Assembly (NCBI GenBank): GCA_938030915.1
Contig: CALHIO010000200.1
Span: 1 to 8,808 of the forward strand
Direction of reading: 5' to 3'
Length of the DNA stretch: 8,808 bases
Source of the DNA: an uncultured Gemmatimonadota bacterium
GTDB taxonomy: Bacteria > Gemmatimonadota > Gemmatimonadetes > Longimicrobiales > Gaopeijiaceae
Part shown: positions 1-5,791 of the stretch, piece by piece
How positions within the stretch are numbered: position 1 is the stretch's first letter
How the letters are laid out: each line of letters begins with the position of its first letter
Made by a program: the position numbers and the translations under genes
The notes under the pieces: model-generated
The model's database searches: none
The model's input: only the letters and a program-made list of their open reading frames with translations
What the model was told of the DNA's origin: nothing

Positions 1-962
1 AGGCGGGTGATGGAGTCGAGGATGATGACTACGTCCTCCCCCTGCTCCACGCGGCGCCGCGCGCGCTCCAGCGTCATCTCCGCCACCTGAACGTGACGTT
101 CCGGCGGTCGATCGAACGTCGAGGCGATCACCTCACCGAAGCCACACTGCTCCATCTCCGTCACCTCCTCCGGCCGCTCGTCGACCAGGAGGATCAGGAG
201 ATGGCATTCCGGATGGTTCTTCACGATGCCCTCGGCAATCGCTTGCATCACCGTCGTCTTTCCCGCCTTGGCCGGCGCGACGATCATGGCGCGCTGCCCC
301 TTCCCGATCGGGCAGAAGATGTCGATCACCCGATTCGTGAGTTCGGGCTCACCCCGCCATTCCCGTCCGCACTCGAGGACGAGCTGCTGGTCCGGGTGCA
401 TGGCGCTGAGCTTGTTGAACTCCGGACGGCGCTGTGCATCCTCGGGCGAGTGGTCGTTCACCCGGGCGAGGTAGGCCAGCGGCGGGCTCTTCCCGGCACG
501 CGCACCCTCGGCCACGATGCCCATGAGCTCGTCGCCGGTGCGCAGACCGAACTTCTGGATGAGCCGTGACGGGACGTAGATATCGTCATCGCCCGGGGCA
601 TATCCGGACTCGCGACGCCGGACGAATCCAGATCCGGTGGAGAGAGCCTCAAGGAGACCGAGCGGCCTCGACATGGCGAGGAGCTCCTCCGGGTCGTCCG
701 GAAGCCCGGCCATGAGCTCTTCCTCACTGGGTACGTTGCGTTCCCCCTGCGGTCCACCGCTACGCCGCCGGCGTCCCCGTCGTCGGCGGCGGTTTCGTCC
801 GCGGCCACGGGCTCCGCCCTTCTGGCCCCTGCTCGAGTCGCGATCTGCCGACGGGCCGCCGGCGTCTCCACCCGCGCTCGGAGAATCGGATGAGGATGCG
901 TCGGAGGTCGTAGCTTCGACCTTCGGGGCCTGGTTCTGTTCTGCTTCTGGCGATTCGGGCAC
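1..962 (-). CDS. rho: Transcription termination factor Rho, 3'-truncated by the window edge
   Basis: Rho is a hexameric RNA-dependent ATPase/helicase that ends transcription in the cytoplasm. About 320 residues are visible. Residues 1-50 are Ser/Asp/Glu-rich and look disordered; 51-70 are Arg/Gly-rich with runs of five and four Arg. The RNA-binding OB fold follows at about 101-170 (GDDDIYVPSRLI, FGLRTGDELMG). The ATPase core has PIGKGQRAMIVAP, P-loop APAKAGKT (229-236), DERPEEVTEM (261-270), STFD, RHVQVAEM and DSITR, where the window stops. From the P-loop on it aligns with E. coli Rho without gaps at an offset of 51, so about 150 C-terminal residues (Q/R loops, arginine finger) are missing. 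The usual N-terminal Rho_N helical domain is not recognisable. An in-frame TGA at 978-980 limits the start: GTG 962 is chosen, TTG 974 is possible, and neither has a good Shine-Dalgarno. ATG 713 has a GAGGA upstream but would drop the Arg-rich segment. It is divergent from the gene at 1450. Confidence 0.96.
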   Translation of the reverse strand, partial: MPESPEAEQNQAPKVEATTSDASSSDSPSAGGDAGGPSADRDSSRGQKGGARGRGRNRRRRRGRRRRSGGPQGERNVPSEEELMAGLPDDPEELLAMSRPLGLLEALSTGSGFVRRRESGYAPGDDDIYVPSRLIQKFGLRTGDELMGIVAEGARAGKSPPLAYLARVNDHSPEDAQRRPEFNKLSAMHPDQQLVLECGREWRGEPELTNRVIDIFCPIGKGQRAMIVAPAKAGKTTVMQAIAEGIVKNHPECHLLILLVDERPEEVTEMEQCGFGEVIASTFDRPPERHVQVAEMTLERARRRVEQGEDVVIILDSITR

Positions 963-1131
963 GTCTTTACCCAAAGTTCACGGGCTTGGCAGGAGAGCAT
1001 CGAAGGCTCACCTGCACCCGTCGGGAGGTGATTCCAGGAATCGGCTTGCGCCGTTTCTGGGGGCGTCCTCTCAGCGGGCCGATGGGCCACGCCGGCGGCG
1101 ACGACAACGATGCGTCAGCCGGGACGACCGT

Positions 1132-1160
1132 AATGTTGGTCGAAACACCCGGCGGATCAA
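1132..1160 (-). promoter_or_regulatory. Weak candidate sigma70-type promoter for rho
   Basis: Read on the minus strand, TTGATC (1160-1155) is followed by a 17-base spacer and AACATT (1137-1132). The -35 matches consensus at 4 of 6 positions and the -10 at only 3 of 6. A transcript from here would have a leader of about 160 bases before rho. Placement and spacing are plausible but the match is poor. Confidence 0.2.
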
Positions 1161-1295
1161 GGTCGCTGTTGACGAAGCCCCTTCCGCACGACGCGTCCCG
1201 GGGCCGCCATCGGTTCCTTTGGAGCGGAGCGCTTCACCGGACGATCCCCCGGTCGAGGCACCCGATCAGCCATCCGGTCGGTGTCCACTGGGCCG

Positions 1296-1322
1296 AAAAG
1301 GCTGTCCCCGGGACGGGACAGC
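1296..1322 (-). terminator. GC-rich hairpin with short U tract pointing toward rho (terminator or attenuator candidate)
   Basis: The arms GCTGTCCC (1301-1308) and GGGACAGC (1315-1322) are perfect complements, giving an 8-bp stem with 6-base loop CGGGAC. On the minus strand the stem is followed by C and then TTTT (1299-1296), the form of a weak intrinsic terminator. On the plus strand no T tract follows. A further CTGTCC at 1335-1340 could pair with GGACAG at 1316-1321 in place of the first arm, so two exclusive folds exist. It lies about 335 bases upstream of rho. It may be a leader attenuator, the end of a short unannotated minus-strand RNA, or simply a protein-binding dyad; the sequence alone does not decide. 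Confidence 0.35.
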
Positions 1323-1410
1323 GCCCCACGTCGCCTGTCCTGCCCCCCAAAGGCTCTTTCTCTATGCGCTGCCTGCGGTTACGCGATCTCGCGAACTACG
1401 GCATGGCTTG

Positions 1411-1419
1411 TGCAACAAT
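1411..1419 (+). promoter_or_regulatory. Weak extended -10 candidate for the gene at 1450
   Basis: TGC followed by AACAAT fits the TGn extended -10 pattern, with 4 of 6 matches to TATAAT, and would start transcription near 1426. That leaves a leader of roughly 24 bases that just holds the Shine-Dalgarno. No -35 box is recognisable at the right distance. Confidence 0.25.
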
Positions 1420-1437
1420 AGGGGTCGGATCCACACG

Positions 1438-1444
1438 AAGGAGG
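1438..1444 (+). promoter_or_regulatory. Shine-Dalgarno AAGGAGG that fixes the GTG start at 1450
   Basis: AAGGAGG lies 5 bases upstream of GTG 1450-1452. It is the best ribosome-binding site in the window. Together with the signal peptide that begins right after it, it decides against the open extension upstream to 637, which would be antisense to rho. Confidence 0.85.
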
Positions 1445-1449
1445 ACACC

Positions 1450-3042
1450 GTGCGCAGTCCAGCACGATCAGCACTGATTCTCGCGACCCTGCTCTCTCTC
1501 GGGGCATCGGGAGCCCAGGCCCAGGCCTCGGTTTCCTTCACCCTTGCCGCGGGCCCGCTCTTCACCGGCGTTTCCTTCGGTGTGGGAGGCCCCATCCACG
1601 ACCATGCGTCGGTGTACTACGGCTCCTCCTTCGGGTACGCCAATCCCCACTACTCGGGCTTCGGGACGTATTCCAGCTACGGCGTCTACTCATCCCGCAC
1701 GCACTACTCGGCAAGCTGCTACGACGCCTACTGGTATGCGTACGACCACTGCTTCGTGACGGCGTCCTACCACCCCGGGTACGCGTGGGACTACGGGTAC
1801 TGGGGACCACGGTGGAGCCACAATCGGTGGCAGCGGACTCGCTACACCTTCGTTGCCGATCCGTATTATGACCCGTGGGGTCCCTATTGGGCCTACGACC
1901 CATGGGGATCGTACTGGGATGGCTACTGGGACGGGTACGTGAGTGGGTCCCACTGGAACAGCCACTGGGGGCATGGCTACTACCCGACCCGGCATCGCTA
2001 TGCCCGGGGGTACTACGTGACACGCGCCTCCTCCGCCCCGATCGCCGCGGCCTATTACGCCGGAAACGCCCGATACAAGGAAAACCCGACGCGACGGAGC
2101 TCCGTCGCGACCGGGCGTCGTGCGCAACCCCGTTCCGGCGCTCAGCCGGCCGTCGCGGCCCCGCGCGCTTCCGTCGCCAGCGCCACGGCCCGTCGCGGTG
2201 CCGACGATGCCCGTCGGCGTGGTGTGGCCTCGGTGAACCGGCGGGCCCCGCGTGCCGGTGCATCTGCGACCGGATCCGCCCCGCGGACGGCGCGCCCCGA
2301 TGCAACCGCGCGGCGCGGAGCGGCTGGATCTGCAGCACCCAATCGCTCGGCGACAGGACGTGCAGGTCGCGTCCCGACCGTGGGCCGCCGTCCCGTGGCG
2401 GCAGCACGCACCACGCGCGGCAGTCCCATAAGTCGTCCCAGCGCACGGTCGACGCGTACCACGCGCGGTTCGAATGCGGTCTCGGGCTCGCGCCAGACAG
2501 GTGGGGCCCGAGGGTCGGATGCCCGTCGGGCACAGCCCGAAGCGGGGACGAGCCGCCAGGCCGCGCCTGCCCGCGCACGCACGGGATCGAAGCCCACTCG
2601 GGCGACGAACCGCCCATCGGCGGCGAGCCGACCGTCAACGCGCAGCGCTCCTCAGCGTGCCACGACCCGGTCTGCACCCAGCGCCGGCTCGAGCGGCCGC
2701 GGACAGTCTCGGAGTCGCACGCCGTCCCTCAATCGGCGGCCCGCCGCGACCCGTTCGAGTCCTCGTGCCACCAGCCGCGCCCCAAGAGCCCGGGCTACCA
2801 CGCCCCGGGCAGCGCCCAGCCGTGCATCCGGCCGCGGCACGCCAGCCGCCCGGTCCGCGCCCAGCCGCGGCTCCTCGGCCCGTCCCGCTCCGATTCGGAC
2901 ACCCCGTACGCGATCTGCACCGGCGAGAACACCGCAGACGCGCTCCGCCCCGACGCGGGCCCCTCAGGCTCGCTCAGCTCCGGCTCGCTCGGGACGTTCG
3001 GCGCCCGCGCGCGGTCGCGGGTCCACGCGCCGCGGGAACTGA
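1450..3042 (+). CDS. Exported low-complexity protein: Tyr/Trp-rich block followed by Arg-rich tail, function unknown
   Basis: I do not recognise a family for this 530-residue protein. Residues 1-24 or 1-26 form a signal peptide: basic start, hydrophobic core LILATLLSL, then AQA cleavage sites, so the product is probably exported to the periplasm, cell surface or medium. Residues 27-211 are aromatic-rich: by hand count 32 Tyr, 12 Trp and 7 Phe, with spaced motifs such as YYDPWGPYW, AYDPWGSYW and DGYWDGY. Two Cys (90 and 101) could form a disulfide. Residues 212-530 are low-complexity Arg/Ala/Ser/Thr/Pro with about 71 Arg, 1 Lys, 5 acidic and no aromatic residues, ending in RSAP repeats. GTG 1450 is supported by a strong Shine-Dalgarno. 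Position-3 G/C bias in the aromatic block supports this frame. The gene is convergent with hutI and looks monocistronic. It could be a surface or matrix protein, a polyanion-binding protein or an adhesive; no enzyme motif is seen. Confidence 0.82.
   Translation: MRSPARSALILATLLSLGASGAQAQASVSFTLAAGPLFTGVSFGVGGPIHDHASVYYGSSFGYANPHYSGFGTYSSYGVYSSRTHYSASCYDAYWYAYDHCFVTASYHPGYAWDYGYWGPRWSHNRWQRTRYTFVADPYYDPWGPYWAYDPWGSYWDGYWDGYVSGSHWNSHWGHGYYPTRHRYARGYYVTRASSAPIAAAYYAGNARYKENPTRRSSVATGRRAQPRSGAQPAVAAPRASVASATARRGADDARRRGVASVNRRAPRAGASATGSAPRTARPDATARRGAAGSAAPNRSATGRAGRVPTVGRRPVAAARTTRGSPISRPSARSTRTTRGSNAVSGSRQTGGARGSDARRAQPEAGTSRQAAPARARTGSKPTRATNRPSAASRPSTRSAPQRATTRSAPSAGSSGRGQSRSRTPSLNRRPAATRSSPRATSRAPRARATTPRAAPSRASGRGTPAARSAPSRGSSARPAPIRTPRTRSAPARTPQTRSAPTRAPQARSAPARSGRSAPARGRGSTRRGN
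2090..2109. repeat. Perfect 20-bp palindrome at the domain junction of the exported protein
   Basis: CGCGACGGAGCTCCGTCGCG is exactly self-complementary. It encodes part of TRRSSVA (residues 214-220), where the aromatic block gives way to the Arg-rich tail. Outside it the match goes on imperfectly (CC/GG pairs flanking an A/A mismatch). As RNA it would fold into an 8-bp GC-rich stem with an AGCT loop. Confidence 0.8.
2911..3009 (+). repeat. Coding tandem repeat: four RSAP-[AT]R units with 10-residue period
   Basis: RSAP occurs at residues 488, 498, 508 and 516 (spacing 10, 10, 8), each followed by AR or TR; the first two links read TPQT and APQA. Three more dispersed RSAP motifs lie earlier in the tail. 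The codons differ between units (for example TCTGCACCG against TCCGCCCCG), so the protein pattern is better conserved than the DNA. This suggests older duplication or selection on the peptide, not recent slippage. Confidence 0.7.
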
Positions 3043-3072
3043 GCCGACCCACAGAAGAACCGTCCCGGCTCC

Positions 3073-3093
3073 GCGGGAGCACGGCGCTCCTGC
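3073..3093. terminator. Hairpin in the convergent gap (possible bidirectional terminator)
   Basis: GCGGGAGC (3073-3080) pairs with GCTCCTGC (3086-3093) through 8 bp including one G-U, with loop ACGGC. It sits in the 65-bp gap between the stop codons of the exported-protein gene (3042) and hutI (3108), the expected place for termination from both sides. Neither strand has a U tract after it, so it is not a classical intrinsic terminator; it could block exonucleases after Rho-dependent termination or be incidental. Confidence 0.4.
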
Positions 3094-3107
3094 CGACTGC
3101 CGGGGTT

Positions 3108-4361
3108 CTACCGGAGCCTGCGTCCGGCAGAAAAGACCGCCTGGGCGGGTGATCCACCCATCCAGTAGCTGAGCTCCGCCGGGTTTTCGATACGCCAGCA
3201 CGCGAGGTCCGCGCGAAGCCCCACCTCGATCTTCCCTCGATCGGTGAATCCAAGAACAGGCGCCGCCAAGCGCGTCATCCCGGCCAGCGCCTCAGCCGGC
3301 GTCAGCCCAAAAAGAACGCACGCCTGATTCAGCGCGATGCGCGGCTGCGTCGTCGGCGACGATCCAGGGTTTGCGTCCGTAGCGACCACGAGCGGCGCAC
3401 CGTGCGCGCGAAAGGCGTCCACGGGTGGCTTTCGCGTTTCCCCGAGGAAGTAGAACGCACCGGGCAGGAGCACCGCGGCGCATCCGGCCTCACCCATGGC
3501 CCGGGCACCGGATTCACTCGTGTACTCGAGATGGTCTGCCGACCGCGCACCCATCCGAGCGGCCAACGCCGCCCCATCCAGATCCGAGAGCTGGTCGGCA
3601 TGGAGGCGACCCGCGAGGCCGTGATCGCCCCCCACGCGAAGGACCCGCTCACATTCTTCCGACGTGAAGCCGATCCCTTCGCAGAACGCGTCGACGGCAT
3701 CAGCGAGGCCGCGCTCGGCCACATTCGGGATCATCTCGTTGCATACGAGGTCCACGTACCCAGCTCGGTCCTCCACGAATTCAGGGGCCAACGCATGGGC
3801 CCCGAGAAGCGTGGTCGACACGGTTATACCCGAATCGGAGAGCATGCGGGCCGCCTCGAGCATGCGGAGTTCCGTGGCCAGATCCAGGCCGTAGCCCGAC
3901 TTGATCTCGATCGTGGTCGTTCCGAAATCGATCATGTGCTCGAGCCGGCGTCGCGCACCTCCCACCAGGTCCTCGAGGGGAGCGGAACGCGTCGCCCGAA
4001 CGGTGGACAGGATGCCTCCTCCAGCCCGTGCGATCTCCTCGTAGCTGGCTCCCCCGAGACGCTGCTCCCACTCCGCTGCGCGCGTCCCCCCGAAAACCAG
4101 ATGCGTGTGACAGTCGATCAGCCCGGGCGTCACCCAGCCGCCCTCGAGGTCGACCGTATCGGTCGCCGACGAAACGGCCCCCTCGGGCGCGGCTGCGGCT
4201 TCCCCGATCCATTCCACCCGACCATCCCGCACGAGGACCACGACGTCGTGCACGGCGCCGTAGTCACCCTCTCGGGACTCGGACATCGTTGCTGCGTGTC
4301 CGTTGTACAGCGCCAGATCCGCTGCGCTCAGGGCCCCCCCTCGTTTGACGTTGGATTCCAA
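3108..4361 (-). CDS. hutI: Imidazolonepropionase (histidine degradation, step 3)
   Basis: HutI (EC 3.5.2.7) is a cytosolic metal-dependent amidohydrolase that opens 4-imidazolone-5-propanoate to N-formimino-L-glutamate. The 417-residue translation has the normal family length. Signatures: GGWVTPGLIDCHTHLVFGG with metal ligands H85 and H87; ARAGGGILSTV (111-121); TTIEIKSGYGLD (149-160); LHADQ with H254; ADHLEYTS with H277; VATDANPGSSPT with D329. No key residue is missing. Start: the frame is closed by TAG at 4368-4370, and the only usual start before the conserved ADLALYNG strand is TTG 4361, which has no Shine-Dalgarno. CTG 4331 has a GAGG 7 bases upstream and would give a typical short N-terminus. 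ATG 4286 would cut the first strand and is unlikely. It is divergent from hutF and convergent with the exported-protein gene, so it is probably its own transcript. Confidence 0.97.
   Translation of the reverse strand: MESNVKRGGALSAADLALYNGHAATMSESREGDYGAVHDVVVLVRDGRVEWIGEAAAAPEGAVSSATDTVDLEGGWVTPGLIDCHTHLVFGGTRAAEWEQRLGGASYEEIARAGGGILSTVRATRSAPLEDLVGGARRRLEHMIDFGTTTIEIKSGYGLDLATELRMLEAARMLSDSGITVSTTLLGAHALAPEFVEDRAGYVDLVCNEMIPNVAERGLADAVDAFCEGIGFTSEECERVLRVGGDHGLAGRLHADQLSDLDGAALAARMGARSADHLEYTSESGARAMGEAGCAAVLLPGAFYFLGETRKPPVDAFRAHGAPLVVATDANPGSSPTTQPRIALNQACVLFGLTPAEALAGMTRLAAPVLGFTDRGKIEVGLRADLACWRIENPAELSYWMGGSPAQAVFSAGRRLR
4351..4361. promoter_or_regulatory. Inverted repeat in the hutF promoter spacer (operator candidate)
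   Basis: TTGGATTCCAA is a perfect 5-bp inverted repeat around one base, placed between the -35 and -10 boxes of the hutF promoter and covering the TTG start of hutI. A further CCAA at 4363-4366 gives TTGG-N8-CCAA. A regulator bound here could act on both divergent genes. The repeat is short and no regulator gene is in the window. Confidence 0.3.
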
Positions 4362-4364
4362 GCC

Positions 4365-4370
4365 AATCTA
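4365..4370 (-). promoter_or_regulatory. Candidate -10 box for hutI, overlapping the hutF -10
   Basis: On the minus strand TAGATT (4 of 6 matches) lies 3 bases before the TTG of hutI and shares two bases with the hutF -10 box. No good -35 was found. If used, transcription would begin near 4358, just inside the TTG codon, which would favour the CTG start at 4331. Confidence 0.2.
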
Positions 4371-4382
4371 CACTCGACGACC

Positions 4383-5783
4383 ATGTCCGACCTGTTCTTC
4401 GATTCCGCGCTCCTCCCAACCGGCTGGGCCCACGATGTTCGCATCGGGGTCGATTCGGGCGGATGGATCTCGTCCGTCGAATCAGAGACTACGCCGCGTG
4501 GGGCCCGACACGTGCCCGGCATCGCGGTTCCGGGTGTACCGAACGTCCACTCACACGCCTTCCAGCGGGCCATGGCCGGCCTCACCGAGCACGGGTCTCC
4601 GATGGGGGATTCGTTCTGGTCATGGCGGCAGCGGATGTACGGCTTTCTCCGCACACTCGACCCACCTGCCGTGGAAGCCATCGCCGCGCAGCTCTTCGTC
4701 GAGCTCCTGCGGCGCGGATTCACGTCGGTCACCGAGTTTCACTACCTGAGGAATGATCGGGATGGGTCACCGTACGCCGACCCTGTCGAGATGGCACGTC
4801 GAGTCCTCCATGCCGCCGAAGACACGGGCATCGGTCTCACGATCCTGCCGACGCTGTACACGGCGTCCGACTTCGGCGGGGAGCCTCCGGAGCACGAGCA
4901 GCGACGCTTCGTGTCCTCGGTGGAGGCGCTGATCGGGGACATCGCCGTGCTTGGCGCTGGTGCGTCCGCCGGTACCGTCCGTGTGGGGTTGGCGCTGCAT
5001 TCGCTGCGCGCCGTGCCCCCGGACGCCCTGTCGATCGCCGTGGACGCCGCGCGCGGCATGGATCCCTCCCTGCCGATCCACATCCATGTCGCAGAACAGG
5101 AGCGCGAAGTAGAGCGCTGTCTCGAGTGGAGTGGGGCACGGCCAACTGCGTGGCTTCTCGACCATGCCCCCGTGGACCGGCACTGGTGCCTCATCCATGC
5201 AACGCACGTCGACCCCGACGAGATCGCGCGTATGGCGGGGTCCGAGGCCGTGGTGGGACTCTGCCCCACGACCGAGGCCAACCTCGGCGACGGCATCTTT
5301 CCGTTGCAGACGTACCAGGAGCATCGCGGCCGGTGGGCCATCGGCACGGACTCGCACGTCGGTCGTGGCCCAGCCGGGGAGTTACGGATGCTCGAATACG
5401 GCCAGCGGCTTCAGACGCGCACTCGGAACGTCGCCGCAGGGCCACATCACCGATCGAGCGCGCGCACGCTTCTCGAAGCGGCGCTGAGCGGCGGAGCGGC
5501 CGCGTGTGGCCGGCGAATCGGCGCACTCTCCTCCGGGGCCCGTGCCGACATCGTCGTGCTGGATCCCCACCACGACGCGCTCGTCGGTCGGTCCGGGGAC
5601 GACGCTCTCGACTCGTGGATCTTCTCCGGTGACGACACGCCTGTCCGCGACGTGTTCACTGGTGGGCACCAGGTCGTCCACGACGGCAGACATCCCTCCC
5701 AGGACCGTGTACGTGAGCGATATGCCGCGGTCATCCGGGAACTGTCGGAGGAGACGCCCCAGCTCGCGATCGACTTCGAGTAG
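4383..5783 (+). CDS. hutF: Formimidoylglutamate deiminase (histidine degradation, step 4)
   Basis: HutF (EC 3.5.3.13) converts N-formimino-L-glutamate to N-formyl-L-glutamate and ammonia; it is a Zn-dependent amidohydrolase related to HutI and guanine deaminase. The 466 residues match the usual family length. Signatures: VPNVHSHAFQRAMAGL with metal ligands H56 and H58; DSFWSWRQRMY (76-86); GFTSVTEFHYL (112-122); HIHVAEQ with H235; CLIHATH with H272; VGLCPTTEANLGDGIFP (291-307); IGTDSHV with D323; LEYGQRL. Together these separate it from general cytosine or guanine deaminases. ATG 4383 agrees with the family N-terminus; the frame stays open upstream to 3402, but that part is antisense to hutI. 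No Shine-Dalgarno is visible. The gene is head-to-head with hutI (21-bp gap) and tail-to-tail with hutU (8-bp gap), so it is transcribed alone. HutF implies a HutG deformylase elsewhere in the genome. Confidence 0.95.
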   Translation: MSDLFFDSALLPTGWAHDVRIGVDSGGWISSVESETTPRGARHVPGIAVPGVPNVHSHAFQRAMAGLTEHGSPMGDSFWSWRQRMYGFLRTLDPPAVEAIAAQLFVELLRRGFTSVTEFHYLRNDRDGSPYADPVEMARRVLHAAEDTGIGLTILPTLYTASDFGGEPPEHEQRRFVSSVEALIGDIAVLGAGASAGTVRVGLALHSLRAVPPDALSIAVDAARGMDPSLPIHIHVAEQEREVERCLEWSGARPTAWLLDHAPVDRHWCLIHATHVDPDEIARMAGSEAVVGLCPTTEANLGDGIFPLQTYQEHRGRWAIGTDSHVGRGPAGELRMLEYGQRLQTRTRNVAAGPHHRSSARTLLEAALSGGAAACGRRIGALSSGARADIVVLDPHHDALVGRSGDDALDSWIFSGDDTPVRDVFTGGHQVVHDGRHPSQDRVRERYAAVIRELSEETPQLAIDFE

Positions 5784-5791
5784 GCCGCCGC

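Larger units (their letters stand above)
963..1449. other. Divergent intergenic region between rho and the exported-protein gene
   Basis: This stretch of nearly 490 bases has no convincing gene. Open frames crossing it are antisense or out-of-frame extensions typical of GC-rich DNA. It must carry the promoters of rho (minus) and of the gene at 1450 (plus). Seen here: a small perfect palindrome GATTCCAGGAATC at 1030-1042, about 70 bases upstream of the rho start; a weak minus-strand promoter candidate at 1132-1160; a strong 8-bp hairpin at 1301-1322 with a third copy of its arm at 1335-1340; a weak extended -10 at 1411-1419; and a clear Shine-Dalgarno at 1438-1444. The palindrome at 1030 is short enough to occur by chance. 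Confidence 0.7.
4345..4374 (+). promoter_or_regulatory. Candidate sigma70-type promoter of hutF giving a leaderless mRNA
   Basis: TTGACG (4345-4350, 5 of 6 matches) is followed by an 18-base spacer and TACACT (4369-4374, 4 of 6). The expected start site falls at A4380 or A4383; the latter is the A of the hutF ATG. No Shine-Dalgarno precedes that ATG, which agrees with a leaderless or nearly leaderless transcript. The -35 box lies inside the annotated 5' end of hutI. Confidence 0.5.

Noticed and set aside
1030..1042. Relation between the palindrome GATTCCAGGAATC near rho and TTGGATTCCAA near hutF
   Set aside because: They share the 7-mer GATTCCA but the half-sites are arranged differently (TTCC-A-GGAA against GGA-T-TCC), so a common regulator is not supported.
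458..1090. 210-codon minus-strand open frame over the rho 5' region
   Set aside because: It lies in a different frame from rho, is Arg/Pro/Ser-rich as expected for a GC-rich shadow frame, and overlaps the sure Rho reading frame.
637..1449. In-frame upstream extension of the exported-protein gene, giving an 801-residue frame
   Set aside because: It runs antisense through rho coding sequence. The strong Shine-Dalgarno and signal peptide at 1450 mark the real start.
1562..2677. 371-codon minus-strand open frame opposite the exported protein
   Set aside because: Composition is typical of a GC-rich antisense shadow, with no recognisable motif and no ribosome-binding site or promoter found. The plus frame has a signal peptide and an organised composition.
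1875..3152. 425-codon plus-strand frame overlapping the Arg-rich tail and the hutI end
   Set aside because: It is the +1 shadow of the Arg/Ser/Pro-rich tail and runs past the convergent gap into the 3' end of hutI with no features of its own.
3402..4382. In-frame upstream extension of hutF, giving a 793-residue frame
   Set aside because: It is antisense to hutI and has no amidohydrolase features; the HutF family N-terminus begins at ATG 4383.
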